A stretch of DNA of 29,276 nucleotides, taken from JANWHZ01 sp035758575. Its GTDB lineage: Bacteria; Patescibacteriota; Saccharimonadia; Saccharimonadales; UBA4665. The stretch lies in the NCBI GenBank assembly GCA_035758575.1, contig DASTXH010000035.1, forward strand, positions 1 through 29,276, in the 5' to 3' direction. Of this stretch, positions 14,806-22,378 are shown in pieces. Position 1 is the stretch's first letter. The number at the start of each line of letters is the position of its first letter. The translations under genes and the position numbers were made by a program. The notes under the pieces were generated by a model. The model worked only from the letters and a program-made list of their open reading frames with translations. It ran no database searches and was not told the DNA's origin.

Positions 14806-14847
14806 ACTATAACCGCACCCCTTGTGGTGACGCAACCATAAGGGGTG
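14806..14847 (-). promoter_or_regulatory. Promoter with overlapping 13-bp inverted repeat
   Basis: TTGCGT (14835-14830), 18-base spacer, TATAGT (14811-14806). Arms 14816-14828 and 14835-14847 (CACCCCTTGTGGT and ACCATAAGGGGTG) are complementary with one mismatch around 6 bases. The repeat covers the -35 and spacer. With no T-run after it, an operator is more likely than a terminator. Confidence 0.5.
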
Positions 14848-14909
14848 TAGCACCGCTACATCGTACGCCGCCAAGTATACAAATAAGCTACCTGACGGCC
14901 TCAGAAATG

Positions 14910-16066
14910 CTATAGGCCGAGTGCATATCGCTTCACAGCGTGATAGAAGCTAGGAAAGTGTGTGTTATACGCATGCGACATGCCGGGGATCATAATCACT
15001 TTCACCTCAGCGTGTTGCACGGTAATCGCCCGAAGCAACCGTTGAGCTGCAAAATGGCTTTTAGCTAAGCTTTCGTATAGTGGATCGGCCTCAGCCATGC
15101 CGAAAGCAACCGCCGCATCCGGCTGACGCTCAAGCAACGCGTTCAAGTCTGCCGCAACAGGGTTATTACGACCGTCGGGACCCTGGGCCAACGCACAAAG
15201 GCTCGTCCACAAGCTCCCTACCTGCTGCGCCATCCGCACACGTTTGGCGTCCAATTCTATGTGCTGCGGCGTATCCGCATATGCGTTAAAGGCTCGTGCA
15301 AAGCGCGCCACCTTGGCCGCATCCATCTTTTCCGTATCAGGAGATATCGCTTCGTTATCTTTCTTGTTTCGTATGTTTTCTGTATATAACATCCCGACGG
15401 CCAACCGCCCGATGCCCAAGTTGATCATTCCTGATGTTTCACTAAAGAACGCCCGTTCCAGTTGCCCCGGTTCCATGCCAGCAGCCAGCGCACGTGCATA
15501 GTGGCCGCCAGCCGAATCCGTGCTCAATATATCCGTTACTATCAGTCCGTGCTTTTCCAGTGCGGCCTGTAAATTGCGTATAGACCGTATTGGCTGCACC
15601 CCGCCTGGGCCTTCTTTCGTAAAGCGCCCCGTTCTGCGTACGTATGACGTATCCTCGGGCAGCAAAGGCGATGTACCGCCATTACCAAACGAAGCTACAT
15701 ATACATGACGATGGTCCGGATAGCGTACCGCCTGCGCAGCAAACTCATAGCCGTTCCCGAATTCGTAGAAACCGCCGAACTATACGTAGAAAAATGCAGC
15801 ATATATGCACCGGGTGGGGCGGCGCTATTTGCCGATGCAACCTCAAATGTACTGCCGTCATACTCTATAACGCGCAAGCTACGTGATACCTCATGCATGG
15901 CTTCGTCAACAGCCTGAGGGTCAATGTGTTCACTATGCCGCAGTGGCGCCGAGCGGCCAACGATAACTCCGTCGACGCCTGGTATACGCCTATACTCAAG
16001 CAATGCAATACCGTCCGAAGATTGGTAATACTCCTGTACTGTCTGCTCAAGTCCGGCGCGCGCCAT
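14910..16066 (-). pseudogene. Alpha/beta-hydrolase-like gene with a one-base frameshift
   Basis: Two minus-strand frames join into one protein of about 385 residues. The first (start ATG 16066, A-R-A-G-L-E-Q-T, AAGGA about 11 bases upstream) is coherent to A-Y-M-L-H-F-S-T-Y-S-S at about 15779. From there the sense continues in the other frame as F-G-G-F-Y-E-F-G-N-G-Y-E-F-A-A-Q and on through V-Y-V-A-S-F-G-N-G-G-T-S-P-L to the stop at 14910. That part has a hydrolase-like elbow S-T-D-S-A-G-G and a C-terminal V-I-M-I-P-G-M-S-H with the probable catalytic histidine. Adding one base near 15779 restores the frame. The alternative is that the 251-residue 3' frame is expressed alone from TTG 15665, which would lack the first strands. 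Substrate unknown. Confidence 0.7.
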
Positions 16067-16143
16067 ACGATCTAGTATCCTTACGAAGTAGTAGTACACA
16101 TTAATAGCATGGTCAGCCCATGACGTACAGTATTATATGTACC

Positions 16144-16172
16144 TTGACTATCATAGTACTTTGCTATACATT
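16144..16172 (+). promoter_or_regulatory. PadR operon promoter
   Basis: TTGACT (16144-16149), 17-base spacer, TACATT (16167-16172), 7 bases before ATG 16180. An overlapping TATACA with 15-base spacing is the alternative -10. A-T-rich TATACATTATAC-like repeats here could be the PadR site. Confidence 0.55.
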
Positions 16173-16179
16173 ATACTTC

Positions 16180-16509
16180 ATGACAGACAATAGGCTCACC
16201 TCGGACCTGCTGCGCGGACATACGGATACCATCATCCTACGGTTTCTTCATGGCGGCGACAAATACGGCTATGAGATCACCAAGCTCGTGCAGGAATATT
16301 CAAACAACCGCTACGAGCTAAAAGAAGCCACCATGTATTCCAGCCTGAAACGGCTAGAACACGACGGACACATTACGTCATATTGGGGTGACGAGACTCA
16401 GGGCGGCCGGCGCAAATACTACCGCATCACCCCGAGCGGCCAAAAGCTGTATGAAGCTAATAAACACAACTGGCAACATGCCAAAGCAATATTAGAACAA
16501 TTATTATAG
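16180..16509 (+). CDS. PadR-family transcriptional regulator
   Basis: The frame is open from 16120, but the ATG at 16180 is the family-like start and lies 7 bases after a -10 box (109 residues). The winged helix-turn-helix of PadR spans about 8-80: T-I-I-L-R-F-L, Y-G-Y-E-I-T-K-L-V, E-A-T-M-Y-S-S-L-K-R-L-E-H-D-G and the wing G-G-R-R-K-Y-Y-R-I-T. A short C-terminal dimerisation helix follows. PadR regulators usually repress their own operon and respond to small molecules or membrane stress. The next gene starts 8 bases later and carries a domain typical of PadR partners. Confidence 0.93.
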   Translation: MTDNRLTSDLLRGHTDTIILRFLHGGDKYGYEITKLVQEYSNNRYELKEATMYSSLKRLEHDGHITSYWGDETQGGRRKYYRITPSGQKLYEANKHNWQHAKAILEQLL

Positions 16510-16517
16510 GAGACATC

Positions 16518-17348
16518 ATGAACGACCAACTCAAACAATTTTTAGACGATGCATTCCGCCCCTACGGCAATTTCCCTGCCCGCGGTGATGTAGAGCAAGA
16601 GCTGCTGGCGAACCTGACCGAAAAATACAACGACCTTAAGGCTGAAGGCAAAACCGACGAAGAAGCCTACCGCCTGACAACCGAATCGTTCGGCGATGTG
16701 TCTGAAATCATGGAGCAGGTAGCGCCCAAGGACTCAGCAGCAAAGGCCAAGCAGGCATCGAACGGGTCAATCGTCGACAGTATAAAAGGCGTCTTCCTGG
16801 GCAACGACCACCGCTTTTGGGCGACGGCGCTACAGAATGCCGACCTTGGCGGTACCGACTTGCCCGGCGCCAACTTCAGCGCCAGCGCACTAATGGGCGC
16901 CTCGTTCGACAAAGCCGACTTACGCGATTCCAAATTCAAGGCCGCAGCGCTGAAGAGTGCCAGCTTTGCCGGCGCAAATCTTGCTGGGTCCAATTTCAAC
17001 AGCAGCGATACCACTGGCGTAGCATTTGATGGCGCGGACCTTACCGATGCCAAGCTGAACCGTTGCGCACTGGCGGGTGCATCGTTCACGGGAGCCACAC
17101 TCGACAATACCGAATTCAAGCAGTCTGCCCTGGACGGCGTATCGTTCGATAACCTCACGCTTCGTGGAACTTGTTTTGACAGCTCATCACTCAAAAAAGC
17201 CACATTCAAAAACGCAGTTCTGGAGAATGTATCGTTTCACCACTCTAAAGTAAAAGACGCCGTATTCGATGGCGCCACCATGGACAAAGTGACCTACGCT
17301 CTGCTAAAGGGCGCAAAAGCCAACCTAGATGGCGTTCATATTCGCTAA
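16518..17348 (+). CDS. HAAS-like domain fused to pentapeptide repeats
   Basis: 276 residues. The N-terminal about 75 residues (L-E-D-A-F-like start, E-Q-E-L-L-A-N-L-T-E-K-Y, D-E-E-A-Y-R-L-T-T-E-S-F-G-D) match the pattern of the HAAS/DUF1700 domains found beside PadR regulators. After a short linker, about residues 100-265 are pentapeptide repeats of the A-(D/N)-L/F-x-x type (L-P-G-A-N-F, A-S-F-D-K-A-D-L, G-A-N-L-A-G-S-N-F and so on), predicting a right-handed quadrilateral beta-helix. There is no membrane segment. The ribosome site GGAG (16510-16513) is 5 bases from ATG. It probably works with the PadR regulator, for instance as a sensor or anti-regulator, which is inference from the gene pair. 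Confidence 0.88.
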   Translation: MNDQLKQFLDDAFRPYGNFPARGDVEQELLANLTEKYNDLKAEGKTDEEAYRLTTESFGDVSEIMEQVAPKDSAAKAKQASNGSIVDSIKGVFLGNDHRFWATALQNADLGGTDLPGANFSASALMGASFDKADLRDSKFKAAALKSASFAGANLAGSNFNSSDTTGVAFDGADLTDAKLNRCALAGASFTGATLDNTEFKQSALDGVSFDNLTLRGTCFDSSSLKKATFKNAVLENVSFHHSKVKDAVFDGATMDKVTYALLKGAKANLDGVHIR

Positions 17349-17500
17349 AACAAAATCCGCGCCATCCGTTTGGCATATAGCCCAAAAGTCTATACTTCGC
17401 CGTTCTCTATAGTCTGCAAGACGGCGCAGAACCATGAGTAAAGCCCTTCCAGAATGATCGACGCTCAGTATCTTGCCTCCACCTAGTGAGCCTTTTCGCT

Positions 17501-18013
17501 CTACGAAGACCCCAGCTTGTTCAAACCCGTCACTATGCCCTCGACATCTTTCTGGTTTAAGAATACGGCAAGATCATCAAGCGAGACTCTTCCACATTCC
17601 CAGCGGTTACCACTTGGTGCGTCATGCGTGATACTAAAATCCCTGACAAACGTCCCATCAGCTAATAAATACACTGTCTCACGATGGTCATACAGATAGT
17701 CCTCTTTGTGTGAATCGGCGTATACCTGCCACCCTGGCTCAGTAGTCGTAATCGTCTTAAGCTGCCTAAACAGGCCCGACCTCACTTCCTTCTGAAAGCT
17801 AACCATCTGTACGTCCGGCAGCCCCTGGGCGTCAAGCCTTGTAAGGGCAGCTTCCTTAGCCATCAACAGTTGCTGCCGATTATACGCTCCGCGTTGTAAC
17901 TCCCTAGAAACACTAGCCTGCTCCGCTTGCACAGCAGACTGGCCAACCCTCCGCTGTGTTTGCTCGTATGCCTCTCGGGCTCGCGAAGCTCGCTCTTTTC
18001 CTTTTTCATTCAT
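17501..18013 (-). CDS. Soluble protein with helical N-terminus, unknown function
   Basis: Start ATG 18013 is chosen (170 residues) because GGAG lies 6-7 bases upstream (GGGAGAAGGCA before ATG). Residues about 1-75 are a long charged helix (E, R, Q, A), probably coiled coil. Residues about 80-170 form a compact alpha/beta region with V-Q-M-V-S-F-Q-K-E-V, Y-L-L-A-D-G-T-F-V-R-D-F and W-E-C-G-R-V-S-L-D-D-L-A-V-F-L. A CATAAT at about 18044 may be the -10 box. No family is recognised. The 150 bases between its stop and the convergent gene at 17348 hold only a weak inverted repeat (17399-17427). Confidence 0.7.
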   Translation of the reverse strand: MNEKGKERASRAREAYEQTQRRVGQSAVQAEQASVSRELQRGAYNRQQLLMAKEAALTRLDAQGLPDVQMVSFQKEVRSGLFRQLKTITTTEPGWQVYADSHKEDYLYDHRETVYLLADGTFVRDFSITHDAPSGNRWECGRVSLDDLAVFLNQKDVEGIVTGLNKLGSS

Positions 18014-18069
18014 TGCCTTCTCCCATAGGTCAATACAATTATGCACGAAACCATATCTTAGTCAAACTA

Positions 18070-18560
18070 TCAAAAACACGATAGATCAAAGCAGAAAAGA
18101 ACCCCCTGCAGTGCAGGTGAAGCTGAAAAGCCTATGCGGCTTGCCTGGATTGGCCACTTCGCTACTACGCCATATAATAAACTTGATTTCGAATGCTTAC
18201 TGATATCCGAATAACTTGATATATCAGTAGTAGCATCTACTGCTGCTTCTGTAGGATAAGCCATTAGATTTTGCTGCCGTCCATTAAGACTGCCTTCTAT
18301 ATGAACATCACAGATCCACTAGGATTCCGGGACAATAGGCATTACTGTAGGCTTGAACTTGATCGAACGCTAGGCGACATCGATACTGCTGCATACCATT
18401 TGCGGCATGCCACTAGACCGATCTGGACAATACGGCCACATCAGCAGGCTCATAGCAATGCATGCCATCGATTGAAGGCAATGATGTTTTGTATTTCCAG
18501 CAGCGCTTCGCATCTCCTAAACTACGGCCCGGATTGGCCGCAAAAAAATCGCGTAGGTAC
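18070..18560. other. About 500 bases without a convincing gene
   Basis: Open frames at 18070-18264 (minus) and 18271-18585 (plus) lack ribosome sites and promoters and have odd composition (many C, H and R, rare codons). Around 18097-18180 the minus strand has strings resembling a tRNA D-arm and a hairpin AAGCC/GGCTT, but no T-arm or acceptor partner. The stretch looks like decayed or regulatory DNA. Confidence 0.4.
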
Positions 18561-18565
18561 TTGTT

Positions 18566-19012
18566 TTATTGGTTGTGCGCCTTAATCTCTGGCACGTATT
18601 CACCGCGCCGCATCCTTTGATGCAGGATAATGTAGTAGTCCACTGCATCGCTCATTTTCTTGCCTGTATTTGCCTTCATCCATTCCATAAACGGTATATT
18701 GAAAGCAAAGCCTGGGATCTTCGACTGCATATACCGCCGGACGTTCTGCGAGTTTCTGTAGCTATCGGTAATGACCGTGTCATCGTGGATGACCTCTGTT
18801 GACCAGTCAAACCGAGACGAGGCTGTAGCGCCTTTAGACTCGTTAGATGGCAGACCGTCCAGTTTGCTGGCGATACGCTCCAGGATACTAAACTTTGCAC
18901 CAGCAGCACTCACACTTTTCCGTTTCGCCATTTGCTGCAATTGTAGTTTAGTCCAATACCACCGCCTTAATTCGGCACCATTTGTAATGTCAAAAATCGA
19001 AGGCCTATCCAT
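18566..19012 (-). CDS. DUF6434-like protein with SAP-like N-terminus
   Basis: Start ATG 19012 (148 residues) is used because TATAAT (19020-19025) ends 7 bases before it and overlaps the alternative ATG at 19021. Residues about 1-48 (R-P-S-I-F-D-I-T-N-G-A-E-L-R-R-W-Y-W-T-K, then I-L-E-R-I-A) resemble a SAP-type helix pair. Residues about 65-140 contain F-D-W-S-T, V-I-T-D-S-Y-R-N-S-Q-N-V-R-R-Y-M, F-N-I-P-F-M-E-W-M-K and D-A-V-D-Y-Y, which I recall as the DUF6434 pattern. SAP domains often bind nucleic acid; a biochemical role is not known. It is monocistronic. Confidence 0.75.
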   Translation of the reverse strand: MDRPSIFDITNGAELRRWYWTKLQLQQMAKRKSVSAAGAKFSILERIASKLDGLPSNESKGATASSRFDWSTEVIHDDTVITDSYRNSQNVRRYMQSKIPGFAFNIPFMEWMKANTGKKMSDAVDYYIILHQRMRRGEYVPEIKAHNQ

Positions 19013-19019
19013 GGCGATC

Positions 19020-19025
19020 ATTATA
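19020..19025 (-). promoter_or_regulatory. -10 box of the DUF6434-like gene
   Basis: TATAAT on the minus strand, 7 bases before ATG 19012; no room for a ribosome site. Confidence 0.5.
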
Positions 19026-19136
19026 CCGAACTCTATGCCAAGCCAAAGATTATGTGAAGTATTGTGGCAGGCGCCTTGCTTATTGAGGATACCGGGTCAA
19101 GAACCCTTGCTTGGTCAGCAAAAAGCGTGAGCTACG

Positions 19137-19811
19137 CTACGCGGCAAGCTCTTTCTGGAGGATGTATAGGAGGCGCTTCCGGGATTCCGCCTCATCGAAA
19201 TTATGGTTGCCGTCCAGCGCAACAAGCGAAACGCTAGGGTCAATTCCCCCAAAGCTAACATCCCCAAGTACCTCATCTTGCTTTGCCTTGATAATTCGCA
19301 GTGCGGTAAATTTTGCCATTCGATTATAGAGCCTTACGGGGTTGATACCCGCCAGGCTTTGCCAATACTCCGGGCGTACAACCGTAGCACTACCGTCTGG
19401 GCGCGCCACGCGTGTCCTGATGGCCGTATCAATTTCAGCCTCCCCTTGCAGCTGCTTTGCGACGGCCGCCTCACTTACGTCGTCAGGAGGAGTAATCAGG
19501 ATGATCTTGCGTATATTACGCGGCTTTAGCATGGCCGCTACAACACAGCCCTGTGCGTGGCACACCAAATCGATAACTGCACCTGGATGTTCAGCTCTGG
19601 CAGTATTGATAACCTTGCGAAGCTTCCGCATCTGCTCAGTGAGAGGCTCGGCAGTCAGTGTGTTGGCCGCTTCGTTGATGGAATTATAGTTGAACATTAC
19701 ATGTTCGGCATCTGGCAGCGACCGGGCGATAGCAGTAAACAGGCCCCGGTCTTCCTTGCGCACACCAAAACCGTGCGAGTAAATAACGAAATGTGTTGGG
19801 ATAGAAGCCAT
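19137..19811 (-). CDS. Alpha/beta-hydrolase-fold protein lacking the nucleophile serine
   Basis: 224 residues. The first strand and oxyanion loop (Y-S-H-G-F-G at 11-16), the elbow strand I-D-L-V-C-H-A-Q-G-C-V (80-90), a late acidic segment and D-G-N-H-N-F-D with the probable catalytic histidine are all recognisable. The residue expected to be the nucleophile serine in the x-H-S-x-G elbow is Ala86, encoded by GCA at 19556-19554; TCA would give serine by one base change. As sequenced, it should be unable to form an acyl-enzyme. It could be a binding or regulatory protein, or a recent point mutation. TATGAT (19818-19823) lies 6 bases before the ATG. Confidence 0.8.
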   Translation of the reverse strand: MASIPTHFVIYSHGFGVRKEDRGLFTAIARSLPDAEHVMFNYNSINEAANTLTAEPLTEQMRKLRKVINTARAEHPGAVIDLVCHAQGCVVAAMLKPRNIRKIILITPPDDVSEAAVAKQLQGEAEIDTAIRTRVARPDGSATVVRPEYWQSLAGINPVRLYNRMAKFTALRIIKAKQDEVLGDVSFGGIDPSVSLVALDGNHNFDEAESRKRLLYILQKELAA

Positions 19812-19817
19812 GTATAC

Positions 19818-19823
19818 ATCATA
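19818..19823 (-). promoter_or_regulatory. -10 box of the hydrolase-like gene
   Basis: TATGAT on the minus strand, 6 bases before ATG 19811, implying a leaderless mRNA. Confidence 0.4.
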
Positions 19824-19826
19824 ACG

Positions 19827-19982
19827 TTAAACTGGTCTTAATGTATGAGCAATAATAAAAAGACGACCAAGAATCCCAACCGCGTTTGTTGAGTCTATCT
19901 CGGTGCCCTTGATGCGCTTCGTTTTGAACACCCAGCTGAATGGCTTCTGCGTTTGCTGTTTGTGGATATTCAGGCTGATTTC
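19827..19982 (-). other. Possible coding remnant after the Nudix/ParB-like gene
   Basis: Two minus-strand frames stay open for about 50 codons here: one ends at 19827, the other, richer in Q, N, E and R, ends at 19819. Neither has an ATG or ribosome site. This may be a leftover C-terminus of a lost gene or plain spacer. There is no homology to name. Confidence 0.2.
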
Positions 19983-20818
19983 TTAATCTTAGGTATTGCC
20001 GCTTCCGGCACCTTTCGCACTTTCACTGTGCGTTTATCCTCAAGTGATTGTTTCATGAGCCGATGCAGCCCATCGAGAATCAACCATTTACCACGCCAAA
20101 ACATAATGTCTATCGGATAAGTAGTATCAGCCTGCATGGTGCGTTCGTACTCTTCAGGGTACGTATTTGGCTGTTCTAGTATCCAGCGAGGATTGATGTC
20201 ATAAAAGCCGTTCGGCTTGGACCACAGGAACGGGGTATCGAAATGCCAGGTTAATTCTTCGATTGGCATGTCTTCAGTTGGCAAATCAAGTTGCCACACT
20301 TTTGATTCATCCCAGCTAAAATCAAAGCCAACCTCTTGGATAATTTGTGGAGGAGTACGGCGTTGTATGTATCCTAGACGCTTAAATAGTGTGGCTGATG
20401 GCGGTGTTAATTTGTATTCGTTGAGCCGCTTTAGATTGACCCACTCCAGCTTTACTAAATCGTCACTGGTTTTGGTTTCGATATCCACCGCATCCTTGTC
20501 GATATCAACACGGTAGACATTGAACTGCATTTTGCACAGAACTTGTTCACCAGTATCTTTGAGGGTCTTCTCGGTTTCGCCGGTGCCTTGATTGTCGGTA
20601 AGTGTAACTTTGCAGTCGTTCGTATCGATGCCAACTTCTTCGAGCAGCTCACGGCGAAGTGCTACTTCTTGTGTCTCATCCTCATCGACTCCGCCACCGG
20701 GAATATGCCAGCAGTCAGCGTAGACACCACCCGCTGATGGGTCTTTCATGCCCATGAGGAGCTTAGCGTCCTTGGAAAAGATGAGAGCTGAAACGACGGT
20801 GCGATGGATGGTCCTCAT
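19970..20818 (-). CDS. Nudix hydrolase fused to a ParB/Srx-like C-terminal domain
   Basis: 282 residues. The N-terminal about 150 residues are a Nudix domain with a perfect box, G-G-V-D-E-D-E-T-Q-E-V-A-L-R-R-E-L-L-E-E at 42-61 and V-G after it. The C-terminal half ends with Y-P-I-D-I-M-F-W-R-G-K-W-L-I-L-D-G-L-H-R-L-M-K at about 232-254. Its L-D-G-L-H-R-L resembles the nucleotide-binding D-G-x-H-R motif of ParB N-terminal and sulfiredoxin-like domains. A fusion of a nucleotide-cleaving and a nucleotide-binding module suggests action on a nucleotide or nucleoside-linked metabolite. The ATG overlaps the stop of the second Nudix gene (ATGA). It is last in the methyltransferase-Nudix-Nudix operon. 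Confidence 0.82.
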   Translation of the reverse strand: MRTIHRTVVSALIFSKDAKLLMGMKDPSAGGVYADCWHIPGGGVDEDETQEVALRRELLEEVGIDTNDCKVTLTDNQGTGETEKTLKDTGEQVLCKMQFNVYRVDIDKDAVDIETKTSDDLVKLEWVNLKRLNEYKLTPPSATLFKRLGYIQRRTPPQIIQEVGFDFSWDESKVWQLDLPTEDMPIEELTWHFDTPFLWSKPNGFYDINPRWILEQPNTYPEEYERTMQADTTYPIDIMFWRGKWLILDGLHRLMKQSLEDKRTVKVRKVPEAAIPKIKKSA

Positions 20819-21330
20819 TGTTTCACTCTCTCGGCAAAATGCGCTTGGTTATCCGTATAGCCCACCATTTTATTTTGCACATAGCGGCCAATGCCGCAGT
20901 AGAAATCTCTGCTTTCAATAACTTGCTTAAGATAGAGCGGAATGTGGTCGACAATGTCGGGACTACTCAGGAAGTCATCTACCGTCAGCCACTGCGCAAT
21001 GCCTTCACCTGAATCCTGGTGCAACTCACCACTGAAGCCTTGGGCGACGAAGATATATATCTCATTGATGTACCCAGTATCGAGGATACGGATAAACGTG
21101 CCACGCAGGCTGAGTTCTTTTGCTGTCAGGCCAGTTTCTTCCGTAAACTCGCGGCGGGCCGATGCGACGAGGTCTTCACCTGGCTCAACTTTGCCGCCGA
21201 AACCAGAGATTTTACCGGGATAGATTTTCTTGTCGGGGTTACGTTTGAGGGTTAATATCTTATCGTTGTCGACGAGGAAAATGAGCGTAAGAGGACTGAC
21301 GTTACACGTGGTTAAATCAAAATTGTTCAT
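20815..21330 (-). CDS. Nudix hydrolase, MutT/MTH1-like
   Basis: Start ATG 21330 (171 residues) shares its A with the TAA stop of the methyltransferase gene and has AAGGAAA about 8 bases upstream; the frame is open 9 codons further. The Nudix box is perfect: G-G-K-V-E-P-G-E-D-L-V-A-S-A-R-R-E-F-T-E then E-T-G. The preceding K-I-S-G-F-G-G-K-V-E-P-G-E is typical of enzymes that remove oxidised purine nucleotides (8-oxo-dGTPase/MTH1 type), but the substrate is not proven by this. It overlaps the downstream Nudix/ParB-like gene by 4 bases. Confidence 0.88.
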   Translation of the reverse strand: MNNFDLTTCNVSPLTLIFLVDNDKILTLKRNPDKKIYPGKISGFGGKVEPGEDLVASARREFTEETGLTAKELSLRGTFIRILDTGYINEIYIFVAQGFSGELHQDSGEGIAQWLTVDDFLSSPDIVDHIPLYLKQVIESRDFYCGIGRYVQNKMVGYTDNQAHFAERVKQ

Positions 21331-22025
21331 TATGCCGCTTTCCTTACCACCATCCAAAAATTCGTTGCCGTGCCTTCACGTCCTAGCTTGAAGGCAGGTT
21401 TTTGGATAGCTTTCAACTCAACAACTTCAAACATGCTATAAAACTCCTTCAATTCTTGTTCGGTATAGTCTTTTTGGAACTTGCCGTTCTGCGGCCACAG
21501 CGTACTGTTGGGCTCGGGCCCTGGGTGGTTCGTGATCAGCTCTTTTTCCCATTCATCGTCAGCCGAGCAAACAGTGATGAGCGCATAACCTCCAGGCTTG
21601 AGGGTTCGATACATTTCGTCGCGGCAGGCTTCGCGGCCTTCCTTGGTCTCAATATCTATAGACGAAAAGGAATCGATTGCAATATCGAAGAAGTTGTCAT
21701 CAAGTGGCCATGGTTTATCTACTTCAGTAAGATTGAAATGCATTTGTTTGATAACATCATTATTCTCGGCAAGTTGCTTTGCTGCTTGCAATGCTGGTTC
21801 TATATATTCCAGCGCCCACACTTCGTAGCCCAGCTTCGCCAAGTGAACGCTGTTGCCGCCTTTACCAGCACCGATGTCTACGGCTTTGTCGGTTAGCGGC
21901 ACATTGTGTTCTTTCAGCCAATCGGTGAATTGGACGACACCGCTTGCCGGATCAATATTAGCCATGGTTGGCAGCGTGCCTTTATTGGTGTGCTCTTCAA
22001 GCCAGATTTGCTGTTGTTTTCTCAT
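21330..22025 (-). CDS. SAM-dependent methyltransferase (class I)
   Basis: Start ATG 22025 (231 residues) is chosen: a perfect TATAAT (22033-22038) ends 7 bases before it, whereas ATG 22049 lies upstream of the box. Motif I, V-D-I-G-A-G-K-G-G-N-S, is at 49-59, the acidic E-Y-I-E-P end of strand 2 near 76-80, and F-D-I-A-I-D-S-F-S near 117-125. The Rossmann methyltransferase fold is clear; the N-terminal basic helix and the C-terminal K-E-F-Y-S-M-F-E-V-V-E-L fit a small-molecule methyltransferase. It heads the operon with two Nudix enzymes, so the product or substrate may be nucleotide-linked, which is inference. Confidence 0.88.
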   Translation of the reverse strand: MRKQQQIWLEEHTNKGTLPTMANIDPASGVVQFTDWLKEHNVPLTDKAVDIGAGKGGNSVHLAKLGYEVWALEYIEPALQAAKQLAENNDVIKQMHFNLTEVDKPWPLDDNFFDIAIDSFSSIDIETKEGREACRDEMYRTLKPGGYALITVCSADDEWEKELITNHPGPEPNSTLWPQNGKFQKDYTEQELKEFYSMFEVVELKAIQKPAFKLGREGTATNFWMVVRKAA

Positions 22026-22032
22026 ATATTTG

Positions 22033-22038
22033 ATTATA
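22033..22038 (-). promoter_or_regulatory. -10 box of the methyltransferase-Nudix operon
   Basis: Perfect TATAAT on the minus strand, 7 bases before ATG 22025. The -35 is not clear. Confidence 0.5.
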
Positions 22039-22204
22039 GCCGACGACATGTCATTCTACATTTGCCGTTAACAAAGCAACTTACGATTTCTGGACAAACC
22101 TATGTAATTGATGAGAATACGCAACCCGTTTAACGCCAAATTTAAAATTAGGACAACGTTGGCGAGACTCCAACACGGATAACAGGGTGGAATTTGAGAG
22201 AAAA

Positions 22205-22233
22205 AGAAAATCCTCACGGGATGAGGATTTTCT
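22205..22233 (-). terminator. Terminator behind the tRNA-Gly 3' fragment
   Basis: AGAAAATCCTCA (22205-22216) pairs perfectly with TGAGGATTTTCT (22222-22233), 5-base loop, followed on the minus strand by TTTTC. It sits 18 bases downstream of the broken tRNA end at 22251. Confidence 0.7.
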
Positions 22234-22250
22234 AATCTGTAAGTCTAATT

Positions 22251-22268
22251 TGGTGCGGGTGACGGGAC
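22251..22268 (-). pseudogene. 18-base duplicate of the tRNA-Gly 3' end
   Basis: These 18 bases are identical to the 3' end of tRNA-Gly (CCA, discriminator, acceptor strand and T-stem 3' strand). Nothing that could complete a tRNA precedes them directly, although 22332-22351 resembles the variable loop and T-arm 5' part of the same tRNA 63 bases upstream. Either a decayed second copy with an insertion in the T-arm or an attachment-site remnant. Confidence 0.6.
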
Positions 22269-22378
22269 AGGCATTCGCTGCGCTCATGAGCAGAAGCAGG
22301 GCTCGAAGCAAGCTTCTGCGCGCTGCTTCTTGGCTCCAACCTCGTGGCCTCTTGCATCTTTGCTTTCGCAAATCTGCC

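Noticed and set aside
15705..15917. Plus-strand frame over the hydrolase frameshift
   Set aside because: It begins opposite the frameshift region, has no ribosome site, and both minus-strand halves are better protein-like sequences.
18097..18180. tRNA-like strings on the minus strand (D-arm-like GCGAAGTGGCC, GGTTC)
   Set aside because: No T-stem pairing, no acceptor pairing and the central hairpin has a 4-base loop, so no cloverleaf forms.
18271..18585. Plus-strand open frame of 104 codons
   Set aside because: No ATG-proximal ribosome site or promoter, starts at TTG, composition rich in H, C and R with rare codons, and its end overlaps the DUF6434-like gene.
22026..22049. Upstream start (ATG 22049) for the methyltransferase
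   Set aside because: It lies upstream of the TATAAT box; the ATG at 22025 directly follows the box and matches the leaderless pattern.
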